In this document: piece after piece, positions 1 to 11,542 of the stretch
Layout: each line of letters begins with the position of its first letter
Position numbering within the stretch: position 1 is the stretch's first letter
Source of the DNA: Chaetoceros tenuissimus
Taxonomy: Eukaryota; Bacillariophyta; Thalassiosirophyceae; Chaetocerotales; Chaetocerotaceae
Length of the DNA: 52,213 nt
NCBI GenBank assembly: GCA_021927905.1
Contig: BLLK01000033.1
Location: 1-52,213, forward strand
Reading direction: 5' to 3'
The notes under the pieces: generated by a model
Database searches by the model: none
What the model was told of the DNA's origin: nothing
Seen by the model: only the letters and a program-made list of their open reading frames with translations
Made by a program: the position numbers and the translations under genes

Positions 1-3000
1 ATAGATTCCAGCATATTCAATCCGTACTTATTCTTCATTTCTGTTCCATCATCGTTTAAGCGCTTCATGTAAAAACTTACACCTGGCGGATCAGATATTA
101 ATCCAGCGAGTACTTCATCAAGTATATTTTTAGCTTTCCCCCATGCTGCTTTGTTGAATAATGGTTTATTTGTGCGAGGGTCTATAAGGTTTCCAAAAGT
201 CATAAAGACTGCACGAAGTCTCCAATATAGTTGCTCTGGTGGAAGAATTTTTCTATCAACACAATCACGGAATATTTTTGAATTGAAATACAAAAGTCGA
301 TCCACATCTTGTGCTGCCATTGCATCTTTTTCAATCATGACATCCTTCAATTCTTGCAGCAACTCAGTATTCCAAGCTAAAAGTGCATCACGAAATGCAA
401 TTTTGTACAGTTTCTTGTAGCAGTGTCGACTAGGAACCTTTGGTCTATCCATAATGTGAAATGGATCGCCTAAAACAGTAGAGAAGCGGTTTACAATTTT
501 TTCTGGCGGATCACCAAGCTCATCACATTTATGTATTGAGCTATTCGACGCTCCTAATTCTCCTTTTTGAATTACATTAATTAGGAATTGGATTTCATTG
601 CCATTGAGCTTAGAAGCCAAGCGCTCAGCTTCAACATCTAATTCATCAATATGTGTGACACTTTCATCATTATTGCTATTATCCAATCCATCCAAGTTAT
701 CAGTAACATCATTTTCTGCATCATCATCAGTATCAAATCTTGGATGTGGAATGGTTGCATTCATTGAAACAGGGTATGTGCTTGCTGGTTGAGTCTGTGT
801 ACGTGTGTTAGTAAATTGCAGCCTCTGCCTAGCTGCTGCGTGTGCCGTCAACATTTTCACACTGACACGCGTCACAAAAGGCTCTTCTAATCCGTAGTGT
901 TGTTGATAGTCACCAAGTGTAACATTTTCACCATTGCTCTTTTTTATGTTTGGAATAATCAAAGATGGAGCACAAACTTTTGTGATGCGAACAATACGAG
1001 TGTTGCTTGTAGCTTCTAAACGATCCGTGTCACAGTCAAGTATTGGTACAACACAGGATGTGTCATGAAGAATTTCTCCAATCGCTGCCCGCGACATCAT
1101 ACACATTACAGAACCATGAGCTGGAACAATATCAACTTTCATCCCTTGTTGCGCCTCTTGTTGTGTTAATCGTTTTGACAGATCAACCTTTTGTTTGAGC
1201 AAGTCATATAATTGCAAACCTTTGATAGCATCTAGAGCAGCGTAATCCACCTGTTCCTTTGTAAGTGTTTCTTTGTCCCAATCAGAGAATCGTATGGATG
1301 GATCCTTTGACAAGTATTCACCAAAGCAGTCTTTTACTAACTGCTGCATTCCTATACTTCCAGTACTTGCCATGCCTCTTTTTCGTGCGTAGAGTCCTAG
1401 ATTGATTGCGTGTACTTCATTTTTGTTTGGATCGAAGCAATCCATAGGGAAATCTTTCCGTAGCTTCTTCAAATCACTTGTGACCCCTACTCCTACAAGA
1501 AGTACTCTGTCATCTTTCATCAATTGAATAAACTTCTGTGGCAGCGAGCTCATATGCCACGAATTTTTAAGTTGGATCACATTACATTCCATTTCACCTT
1601 TGTACTGTAGACGATACGCCATTTGTATTGTCGCAGTTCTACCTTTACCACGTATCCGTCCAAATTTCTGCAAAACTTTAGTTTCAATATCGAAACCGAT
1701 AACAAACGGGTTGTCTCTAGAGTAAGCACCATTGATAATATGACTATGAATAGTTTCACTGATTGTGTTCAGCTGGACTTTGCCTTTTTGATATGATACA
1801 GGAATATTCCCAACTGTACAAGTTGGTAATGTTTGGTCAAGTGAAGAAGTAATATTAGAATTAAGTTCTTCCTCGATAGGTGCCAAATCATCAAAGATTT
1901 CGGTAAAGAATCGTTTGTCATGAGAAGGATTGTCACATGTTACCAGTGTTACTGATGGCTGTCCATAAATAGCGGCTGTAGTTTTGAAAGCTTCCAATGC
2001 TGGTTTCATTTGCTGATGGTCTTCAGTGACTGTGTTGAATTGTATTCGGCACTCTCCGTATTCGTTTAGTCCTGTACAAAGGCCCTGAAATAAACGTTCA
2101 CCACAATACTGCCAAAGATGTTTTCCAACTTATCGAATAATCTAACCGCCCCTCTCTTCTTTACCTCTAGATCTAAATGATCTTTGATTGTTTCGTGATA
2201 TGAAATGTATATATTGCTTAAGTATTCTGCTGAGGGAACAAATCCACAGTATCCTTTTGGATCATTGAAATCACTGCAAACAGAATGATCTGCATCAGGT
2301 AGTTGAAGTTTTTGCCGCCTCAACTTTTCATCACGCACCCTGTAATTATATTTGATTCTATCTTTTGTGTATTTCTTTGAGTGTAATTCTACAAGAGTTT
2401 TTTGGAAGGATAAAGGACGTAGCCCTTTATCAAATAAGGGTCGCATCAAGTCGATCAATGATTTATCAATGGCTGACCGTTTGGTCAATATTGCTGGAAA
2501 ATTATATTGGATCCCATTCTCATAAAGTTGGAACGATTCATGATTGTATCCATGGAACCCATACTGATCTACTTGTTGGCCTTTACTTTTCTTATTTTCA
2601 CAAGCTTTACACTCGTATCGCTGGCTAACAATGTAATAAGTTGTGTTGAGAGATACAACTCTTCGGCCTAAAACATCATTTCTCCATCCAGCTCGTCCAA
2701 CTGAATTGTTGCATTTACAAGTTGGACATGATGGCATTCCACGTTGACCCCATCTGCGATCCGGTAGCCATACGTAAATATCTTTGTAATATGGAAGCGC
2801 TGTATATTTGAGATTGAACTGAAGATGCTTTGCTCTATTTGATTTTTGAGAGTATACCTTCCACCATTTATCCAATTTCTTACATACAAAATTCATGTGA
2901 CATTGACGAATATACCAATCGTTCTCCTGAAGATGATACATAAGCCATCTTGGATCAGCACCATCAGGATTCTCCTCATATTTAAGCCGTTCCTGCACTG

Positions 3001-3412
3001 CCCGAATGATATCATCCATAAATTTCTTGGATTTATCATCTTCTGAATCTTCATCAGATTCAAATACTGGATCTGGTTCATCATATTCATATTCCCAACA
3101 GTCGAAAAAGAATTGACTATCGGCTTCTGATTCAGATTCAATTCCAACTTCTGGTGCTTCCTGTTCTTCTGCCGCTTCATGAAATTCCTCATTTCTGTTC
3201 AAATCAGTTTCTACACTACTCTCTTTCTCTTTAGATTTCTGTTGAGCATACAAGGCTGACATGAATATATTTTTATTAGATTTCTGAGCCGCTTCTTTTT
3301 GTTTCTTGTGATGTGCTTGCATTCCTTTTGCGATTGTGTCTTTAGTTTTATTAGAAGCACCTCCTCTCCGCTTTCTTGGTCCATTATCTACTGATCCCTA
3401 GTTTTTGCCATA
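1..3412 (-). pseudogene. Zinc-ribbon / transposase-like protein fused to DEDDy 3'-5' exonuclease, 5' part, frameshifted
   Basis: Continues off the left edge. Read from 3412 down: a basic start, a very acidic stretch, a C-x2-C ... C-x2-C zinc ribbon (CPTCKC and CKAC, near 2740 and 2610) as in DUF6729-type proteins, then a segment with LCTGLNEYGEC and a later CDN that resembles the RNase-H-fold core of DDE transposases. After that comes an RNase D/WRN-like exonuclease: ExoI FDIET (about 1695), ExoII SDLKKL (about 1475), ExoIII YAALDA (about 1235), so all acidic residues plus the tyrosine are present. An uninterrupted frame runs from about 2125 to base 1. Two single-base losses break the gene: one near 3403 after MAKT, one near 2127-2131 just before the LNEYGEC segment. 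The longest intact upstream piece is 2066-3322. Similar fusions are multicopy in fungi and algae; a mobile origin is inference. The indels sit in short G runs, so base-calling error is possible. Confidence 0.6.
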
Positions 3413-4036
3413 TTAGAGTGGAGTATTGATATTAAACTAGTTGTTGATATTAAACTAGATTGTTGAATTAAATAAGGAAGAACCCTTCTCTAGTTATACA
3501 TTGAATAGGTAGGTGCTCAATATGCAGCACATTTTTTTTGGTACCAGGAAGTACCTACGTATAAACACATAGATCTATGACCGCGGAAAAATTAGGTCAT
3601 AGCAGATTTAGTTCGAGTAAGTACGGCAGTTAAATCAAACTTAAAAAAGTTCTCGTTAGCAATAATAAAGCTCTCTTTAGCAATAATAAGGAGCGATGTG
3701 ATTGGCTCAGAGCACAATAGCAATAATAAATGCATAGAGTTAGCTCTGTCAACGCATTGACACCGACGTACTTGCATACCAGAACTATCAACTGAACTTT
3801 ATTATTGCTTCCTCCCGTTATGGCGCTGTAGCCGTTTTCTCGTGGTGCTGGTGGTATTTTTTAGAGGGGTCGAAGGGGGGATTTTACTAGCTTCGTCGCG
3901 ATAAAGTGGGGGTCCTTATGGTTCTATTCCACAAGATAATTTTTAGGAATTAGCCAATCAGTATTGAGATTCAAAAAAATGTAGCCAATCAGATTCGAGA
4001 ATCCTAAAAAATATTTTGTTTTCTGATGAACTTGTT
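3413..4036. other. Non-coding spacer with short direct repeats
   Basis: I see no gene here. A 15-base word TTGATATTAAACTAG occurs twice near 3427-3462. The word TAGCAATAATA occurs three times between 3657 and 3730. No promoter or RNA gene could be recognised. Confidence 0.4.
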
Positions 4037-4328
4037 TGATTTAATATTGGTGTGGTCCTGTTTTACACCCTGTTTTACGTGCTATCGTAGCGCTGTATGG
4101 GTTAGAGCGAAGGTCTGTCTCCTCACTTAATATGGCTAAGAATTAGGCTTCTCAAGCTCAGTAGGAGGGTTCTCGGTATCTTTTGTTGATGTTTTTGTTC
4201 TTCTGGAGTATCTTATAGTTTCTGTATAGCTTAGAATCTATCTAGTAGTAACGAGTGTTTCAACACCTGTTCATAGCGATATCTCTAGTTTAGAGCAGTA
4301 TACGGAGCTGCACAGCGATATTTAATCA
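4037..4328. repeat. Left terminal direct repeat (LTR-like)
   Basis: The strictly shared core is 4040-4329, matching 8655-8944. It begins TTTAATATTGG and ends GATATTTAATCAG. The outer ends are themselves weakly inverted (TGATTTAATAT against TGATTAAATAT on the other strand), which is normal for LTR tips. Confidence 0.7.
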
Positions 4329-6814
4329 GTTTATCATTACCCATAGCGTTTTGGATTTGCTATGAAGGTATGGTGTTAAGTTACTATCTTTTATTTGTTA
4401 ATTTGAGCTTGTTGTGTTCATAGTATTCTGATTGGGCTCTGATACAGGGCATCAGATACAACCCCAGGCATACCGAATGGCAGCCTCATCACTGGGATTC
4501 TTCCGGTTTCGAGACGTCGAGACGAAGATATAAGTTTTTGTTGAGCTGACTGATCACCAGCTACCTATTGCAAGATATGTGTAGTTGATGACACGTATAC
4601 CATCTCATGATGGATGCATAGGATGAGAAAAGGCCTTGATGTGCCTACACAACTACTAACATAAGCTAACATATCATTTACAACAGGATTTGAGTTATCC
4701 TTTTATGATATTTGTTTATGGCGACATCCATAGCCTTGTTCAGGCTTCGTACATTGGGAAGAACCCATGTAGCGTGTAAAGGGACACACGTAAAGTAAAA
4801 ATTCAACGATACTTGCTGCTTGCAGTATCATTTACAGTTGAAGAGTAAAGCAAGATGCAAAAGGCTGGGTGGTACTTTGCAGCAAGGTGAAAGTAGCTGT
4901 TTCACAATTAAATTGTTTGCTTTACTCACTCAATCTGTTATAGAATAGCAAGATTGGAAATTAACAGTTCCATTGCTACTAGAAGAAGTTTATTGCTTCA
5001 CTTTTATCAAGGCTTATACCTTTAGCTCCTCAAATCAAAATGGGGGAAAGGATAATGACAGCAAAATTTATTGACATTTATGCTCACAGCTGAGCAATGA
5101 ACGAGAGTATTTCTGCGGCATAGAGAAATTGAGTGATTGCATGTCTATTCAGGGCTGCATTGATCATTCTGATTCTCGGCCTAAAGATTATCTGTTCGAA
5201 ATAGAGTATTTATCCTGGTAGAGTATTGATATGAAATATTCATTTCAAAGTGTTTACTCACACACCAGATGCGTCAATAGTGAAAATAGCCTCATATTGT
5301 ACAAGTAATAGATCCGCAAGGAAAATGAAATGACTGTCAACTGTTGGTATTGGTACAGTGGCAAATATTGATATTTGTCCACGGTAACTACTTTGGATTA
5401 TGAGTTGCTGCTGATTATGCATACATTTCGTGATTCATCTAACTAACTGTTCTTTTGATTGCAAAAGATATGACCATATTCCCAAATTGCTGCAAGTTGC
5501 AGCAGATTGTATCGAAAAGATACTTTATAATATGAATTGCTTGTGTATCATTCTCATGAACGCTGGCTGAATAATTACAGTGTATAGGAATTACCATCTC
5601 CTGCTCCATGTCATAGCATCGAATGCTGTTACAGAATATTGCGATCTTGAATAGTGGAGGGCATGGTATACCAATTGAATGAAGAATGCTATAGCGTACC
5701 ATATGTGAGCTTGGCTATGTCCTGATATGCATTTAATGATGCAGAGTTTGACTGTTCAATCGTTAGAAAAATGAGTTTGAGTTTGCTCGTCTACGAAGAC
5801 CCACATGTCGTCGTTTTGGAATCCTGAGCGTGTTCCTGAAAGAGGAATTGTATTACTGATGTGTAGTGTCTTGACTTCTACATGAAATGGGAGAATTGAT
5901 ACAGAGATGTTGATCTGTTTGGTGGAAGCCTACAATCTCCTTTAATCATTTATCTTATTGGACTACACAACTTGTATGATTTGCACGCGTTGACATGGTT
6001 TTGAAACAATTATTTTGTTTGTTTCACTGATAGAAACACATGCAGATGATGATTTGTAATTGTGTTGTAAAAGGGACGATGGATACGACTTATGGTGTAT
6101 TTATTTGGTGTGTCTTGATGTAACACAGATGTCTTATCATCTCATAGCTTTGTCAAAAGTGCATCAAGAGAATGAATTACGATGTGGGATGAAGGATTTC
6201 CCTAGGTATTGATTACGAGATTACGGAAAAGTTGAGCTTGGCAGTGAAAATTACATTTGGATCGCGACATAAGATTGCAGAGTTGTTTGCATTGTAATTG
6301 TCGATGAGTGTAAACTTTGACACTTCGGCGAATTTTGTCAGAGCATTGAGGCACGTATCAAGGAGGGATCATTATAACCATCAAGATATCAAGTTGGAAA
6401 AGCATTAGATATAGAGCGACCGAACGTATTAATCGTGAAAATGATCTCCATACGGTTTAGTGCATATGCATTAATCAAAACATGATCTGGATTTTATTAT
6501 TACATCATGATATTACTCAACAAGCAGATGCTTGAATTCATTATTGCATAGGTTCAAGATGTCCTGCTAACTCGCCAATTTCAGGCTTGAGGGAGAAGAA
6601 ATTGATACTACAGTGTGTGATCGTGTCACACCTAGTTCAAGCCTTCTTTGCCGAGTAACTATTGCATCGTTTACAGCTGTTTGCAGAGAAATTATTGCCA
6701 GGCTTACATAAAAGTGTGGAATGAAGAACGATAATATGTCGAATGCGAGAGTGCTATGGTTTCGAATGAGTGGACTTATTTCGATCCTGTAGTGTCTAAT
6801 GAGTTATTGTAGGC

Positions 6815-6950
6815 AACAAAGGTGGCTCCAGTGGGTATCACAGTGAAGATACAAGATGCCAACCATAAGAAGGTGGCTCCATTGGGTATCTTGAGTAGAT
6901 ACATTATGCCAACCAGGGTATCTTGAGTAGATACATTATGCCAACCAATG
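6815..6950. repeat. Short tandem repeats inside the non-coding element
   Basis: The block GGTGGCTCCA(G/T)TGGGTATC occurs twice and GGTATCTTGAGTAGATACA followed by TTATGCCAACC is tandemly repeated. This is the only clear internal repetition in the 4.3-kb interior. Confidence 0.55.
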
Positions 6951-8651
6951 CTAGATACTTGAAGAGCAGGTGAAGTCCCATCTCAGAGTTACTACTTCAT
7001 TGGGCTGTACATTGATTGACTAGCTGCAGTGGATGCTAGAAAGGTCATAGATCCACAAGGCGCAATAAGCATTGACCGCAAAGTGTGATAAGTATTCATT
7101 GTCCAATTGCATTTTGTTGCTTTATTACTTTGGTGCCTATCGTGCACTCTGACAGTTGTAGCATGGAGTTGTAACGACTGTGTCATCACCGGCTGTGTGT
7201 GAAGAATATAATGGATTGCATTCGAAGGGAGAAGTATACCCGAAGTTGCAATGGAAGCATTAGTGTATGCCCATTATAGGAAGTTCGAGATAAAAGTCAG
7301 CTTGTTGTATAGAGTGAAGAATCAAGTCGAAATTCACAGTATCAAGTGTGCTTTAGAAGTATTTGTAGAGTCGTGCAAAGGATTTGCATTGAATTCAAGC
7401 CGAGGCTAGGCATTGATTTTGTTATTGTTTGTACTGATAACAAGGGTTGAGTATGCATTCTGTAGCATGTCTGATAGCGGCATTGCTTAGGAGACAGCAT
7501 GTCCATACCATATTGTTTGAAAGTGTTAGAGGACTCAATTGAATGAGTGGACCATCTTGTGTTTCATTTAGCAGTCATTCCAGGGACAGGTATAGGTATA
7601 GTAGAAATTATAGCTTTGCCCCATCAGAATGCAACTTGCGAAACCTTTAGGTGACTACTGCGTAGCGCGAGAAGCATGGAAGAGTAGAGAGACTCAGGCT
7701 GATTTAGTTCAAGACAGCTGATTCAAGAAAGAACTGTTTAGGTTCACGACTTACGGGGAGTCAAGTATGTGCTTTGTTAGATCGGATCAAAGCTGCTACT
7801 GATAGGAACGATGTTTCTTGTTGTGTGGTAGTATAGGCGATACCACAAAGGTACATGTGACTCGAGAAATAAAGTGAAGAATAGTATATCCCATCCTGAG
7901 TGATGAGAAGGATACTCAAGGTTTGACTTTCAATTTTGGTTTACATTTTACATTATCCATTTAATGACTGATTCATATCTAACACTTGTAATGTCATAAC
8001 GAGACTTACAACATGATTTAATAGTGTGATGATGTGCAATTCAAAAGAGAACAGATTGCGTCGCGAATTTGTAGATAGTGCAAGTGAGCTTCACGGTACA
8101 AGAGCATACTTCTAACCGCTGCAGAGTTAAGGTGCAGTAGTGTCCATCTCAGATGGAGCAGTTGAAGTATTAGCTATCAGAAGTGTATATTGTAAATGGA
8201 ACGATGAGATCGTAGTTTTCGAAAGAAGAGTCAGTTTTATAAGTAGGTGTACAACATGGTCCTGTGATATGAATGCATGAGAACTGGAGATAGTTCTGAG
8301 GCCCTACTTACTATTGTAAAGACTATAGGCAATCCAAGAAGGATTAGTAAGTGCCTAGCTAGAATAGCTAGTCTATGAGGAAATAGTAGTGGGCTTAACG
8401 CATGGGGTTATCAGGATTATGGTGGATGCTACATCTTTGCTGTATCAATATAGTTCATTATTGGAAGCCGTACAGGTAACAGTGACAGATTATTGATTGT
8501 TGAAGTAAGTATATGCTCAATATGAGCAGAGTCAGCAATGACAATGATGCAATTGCAAGAATTGCAAGCGTAGGTCCTTCTCTTTGCAGTTGTACCTCCT
8601 GGTCCCCTTTTTGGGTATATTAGTCCAATACGAGAATCGCATTGCGGGGAG

Positions 8652-8943
8652 TAGTTTAATATTGGTGTGGTCCTGTTTTACACCCTGTTTTACGTGCTAT
8701 CGTAGCGCTGTATGGGTTAGAGCGAAGGTCTGTCTCCTCACTTAATATGGCTAAGAATTAGGCTTCTCAAGCTCAGTAGGAGGGTTCTCGGTATCTTTTG
8801 TTGATTTTTTTGTTCTTCTGGAGTATCTTATAGTTTCTGTATAGCTTAGAATCTATCTAGTAGTAACGAGTGTTTCAACACCTGTTCATAGCGATATCTC
8901 TAGTTTAGAGCAGTATACGGAGCTGCACAGCGATATTTAATCA
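8652..8943. repeat. Right terminal direct repeat (LTR-like)
   Basis: Almost identical to 4037-4328. The first three bases differ (TAG here, TGA on the left). The near identity implies recent insertion or recent homogenisation. Confidence 0.7.
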
Positions 8944-9454
8944 GAAATCAGTTTCCTTTCTAAACCTCAGTTAAAAAATTAAAACACGATTCTTCAGGAA
9001 GGAAACAATTCCCTTTTCAAAGCTCAGACTTCAATCAATAACCACTCCTCCAGAAAGGAAACGATAACAAAATGTAAGAGGAACTGGACCTTTGTCTTGA
9101 TCTTATCTCTCACCTATTCTCAAGTTTTCCTTTAGACCTCTAGAACCGAATGGAGACTGTTAAATAAAACGAAACTTTTAATCAGCTAAGTGACTCTTTC
9201 AATATAATGATTACGTATAAATAGTAATGATTTGACAATTAGTGCATTGGGAATTGTAGCGACTATTCACGAGAATTGTTGTTCCTAATCATAATTATTT
9301 ATACTTGAATAGCTCTATTCTCTTTCCTAAAATATTGAAAATGAGAAGACTGCGAAAAATTAAGAGGCACTTTCACTGAAAATTTGTAAGCTATGACACT
9401 ATTGAAAAAATAAAACCTTTTGGTCGCAGATCGCTGGTCTCTCGGCCTTGCCCA
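8944..9454. other. Spacer, no gene seen
   Basis: AT-rich stretch. A word like AGGAAGGAAAC appears twice (about 8996 and 9050) and in inverted form near 8950. Nothing else recognisable. Confidence 0.35.
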
Positions 9455-10712
9455 TCAGTTATAGTTATTTTTTTTCTTGGTATTTTCCAGTGCAACTGAA
9501 GTACTATTCGACGAGGGTTTACTAAAGCGACCATTCAGATGCATCAGATATGGCTCATCATTAGGACCACCATATTCATGAGCTGCAATTTTTTGACAAT
9601 TTTTTGTGGCCTGAAAATTGTATGGAAACTCTGGAGAACGTGGAACTGTTCCAATGTCCTCAAGCACACTCAAATAGTATTCCTTAGTAGTGAAATGATT
9701 CTGATCAGACCATCCATCAGTCTTGGTAATGTTGATACCATTGATCCCGTTTATAAAAGGTGTTACCATGTTAAAACATTTATTTTCACCTGTCAGATCC
9801 TTTTTATCAGTCCAAAGATTTCTTGTGATCAAGGGGAACTCTAGTTTCCAAATGTGTTCAGGATAATATTCATCAAAAGTTTTAACAACAGCTGTGTGAT
9901 TGATTGGTCTTATGAATTTCTCATCATGTTGAATTATGTAGACATATTTTGTTTCAACCATCATTAGAGATCTTTCTAGGTTGTACCGGATGTGACCCCA
10001 CCGTACATTTGGCAAGATCTGAACATTTTTCATTGGTAGATAGTAAACACGAAGCTTGTTTATGTATTCCTACAGTCGTTTTCTTGAGTCTTCCACATTA
10101 CAAGCATAATTATGCTTCATAGCATATTTTGAATCGCATTCCACTAAAAAGTCAATAGAAATGAATACTGGTGTGTCAGATGGGAGACCTTCAAGATAAG
10201 TGAATACTGACTCAAGCACTTCTCTAGTTTGCGAAATATCAGGACTTTTACAAAAAAAATTATGAATGAGGGAGGGAATGAATTGAGTAGTTTAATCAAG
10301 TCTTTCTACACATCATGTGAATTTTTACTACTTACTGCATAGGAATTAAGTTTGTGAGTAAAATGATGCTTGTAACATGTTTTATCAAAGAAGTATGGTT
10401 ATTGTGTTGCATTATTTTTGCTATTTGACTAGTTGTAGAATCTTTCGAATGTATATCTACTTGTATTACTTTATTCTGCTTTTGAAATTCATCTTTTTTA
10501 TATTTTTTCCGAATATTCTTTTTTTTGGTGGAAAAACCTTCTGGTGCAAAATTTTGTCTTGACTGAAGGAAACAAAAAGTATACCCCAGAAGAAATAAGG
10601 TAACTTGGCGCTGTAGTAGCTTACCAATGTTAGTATTGGTGCCTACAACCTGAATGTATTGTGTAGAGAACACAAGGAACACAAGATAAGAGTTTGGTTT
10701 AAAAAACAACAT
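9455..10712 (-). pseudogene. Putative Golgi glycosyltransferase, two exons, one premature TAG
   Basis: Exon 2 (10244-9455) carries YIIQHDEKFIRP and GWSDQNHF motifs, resembling a nucleotide-sugar transferase family that I associate with algae; this family call is from memory of motifs only. Exon 1 (to 10336) has a hydrophobic stretch (TLFLLGYTFCFL) fitting a type II signal anchor and ends in LIPM. A 91-base intron (10335 to 10245, CA|GTAAGT ... AAAAG) joins them in frame and restores a continuous domain. A TAG at 10070-10072 interrupts exon 2 between KRL and EYINKL and leaves about 205 codons downstream. The TAG is one C-to-T change from CAG. The first codon is uncertain. Likely a recently dead or polymorphic gene. 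Confidence 0.5.
10245..10335 (-). other. GT-AG intron in the glycosyltransferase gene
   Basis: The donor GTAAGT follows ATGCA and the acceptor is a T-run ending GTAAAAG. Splicing joins a two-base codon remainder to T and keeps the frame across the junction (PMH-PDIS). The retained reading would stop at once at TAA 10332-10334. Confidence 0.6.
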
Positions 10713-11041
10713 TTCGAAATGCTATTAATTAAATGATGCGTCTATGGTGCAACCAAGCTGTTAAAGTGAATTTTTATTCTCTATTATGGAGGTTCGAGAA
10801 TGAGATAGTGAAATTACGTGTTTGTAGTTTTTTTACATAGTGAGAAAAGAAAGAGAAAAGGAAGGATCGTTAATACGTACGAGGACGTTTTCGACACAGG
10901 ATGTGTTTAAAGCAAAAACTAGCTTTGATAAAAGCTAGTGTGTTTCGGCCCCAATTGAGCTCAAAACACATGGGATATGCTATACTTACCAACATGTATA
11001 TAGGTGTGTGGTGGGAAGGAGGTGGTAAAGCGTGAACCAAG
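10713..11041. other. Spacer, no gene seen
   Basis: No coding signal I trust. A small inverted repeat AAAAACTAGCTTT / AAAGCTAGT lies near 10915-10946. Confidence 0.3.
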
Positions 11042-11314
11042 ATGGCAGATTCGTGTACTTCAAACATGAAGCATGTAGCGATTAAACAATTCTGGTCGAC
11101 AGATAGAATCAAGAACAGAAATATTGAAGTTTTAATTGCCGATTACAACATGAAGCCACTGATGGGTAAGGGCTTTACAAACTTCAAAAGAGCAATAATG
11201 GGATGGGACCATATAAGCGTATCATATACAGGGTACACTCGCCCGAAGGAGCGCGTTGGAAATAAAAAAGAAAGGCAACCAATGATGGTAGTAGCAATCA
11301 TACTAAAATTGTAG
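11042..11314 (+). pseudogene. Ty1/copia pol C-terminal remnant
   Basis: The 90-codon frame contains TDRIKNRNIEVLIADYNMKP followed by LMGKGFTNFKRAIMGWD. This matches the end of copia RNase H, where family members read ITDRI...IADY.TKPLQG..F..FR..IMG. The catalytic parts upstream are absent, so this is a tail fragment. The gypsy element starting at 11327 inserted a few bases downstream. Confidence 0.5.
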
Positions 11315-11321
11315 AACGCCA

Positions 11322-11326
11322 AAAGG
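11322..11326. repeat. Target-site duplication AAAGG (left)
   Basis: AAAGG directly precedes the left LTR at 11327. The same five bases follow the right LTR at 16626-16630. Five-base duplications are usual for Ty3/gypsy integrases. Confidence 0.85.
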
Positions 11327-11542
11327 TGATACAACAAAGGATTCAAAGTAATTAGATGGGAATTAATGTTACTGTTCGCTACCTAAAAGAATGTTTATTC
11401 TGAACACAAAGAGACAGAATTCTTATCAGAATTCTGATGACGTGACGGAAGAAGAATAGAACCAAAGAATTCTGCCAATGCTAAACATAATCCATGTCGG
11501 GTCAGGATACCGTTACCTAACCGTTAGCTACTATTTGTAGCA
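11327..11542 (-). repeat. 3' LTR of gypsy element 1
   Basis: 216 bases, matching 16410-16625 except A at two places where the other copy has G (fifth base of the ACAAC-A block and the TTTATTC block). The pol frame ends inside it, at TAA 11524-11526. Confidence 0.92.

Larger units (their letters stand above)
4037..8943. mobile_element. Non-coding terminal-direct-repeat element (LARD-like), about 4.9 kb
   Basis: Two direct repeats of about 290 bases enclose 4.3 kb with no ORF above 90 codons on either strand. I see one substitution between the repeats (a G/T in the T-rich stretch near 4191 and 8805). Taken with TGA at 4037 the repeat reads TG...CA; the right copy has TAG at that place. A purine-rich GCGGGGAG precedes the right repeat (8645-8652) and could be a polypurine tract for a plus-strand element. 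No target-site duplication is visible. The closest named class is a large retrotransposon derivative (LARD), which borrows proteins from an autonomous partner. A segmental duplication or long non-coding RNA locus is the alternative. Confidence 0.55.

Noticed and set aside
2120-2175. A 23-base mini-intron (GTAAAG...TTAG) repairing the frame at 2127
   Set aside because: It restores the phase, but the resulting frame meets a TAA at once, so a one-base deletion is simpler.
4330-8651. Hidden gene in the non-coding element
   Set aside because: Longest ORFs are 65-87 codons with no motif or codon pattern.
9455-9470. Evidence for TGA as a normal stop from this gene's TGA end
   Set aside because: The gene is itself damaged and its true C-terminus is unknown, so it cannot decide the question.
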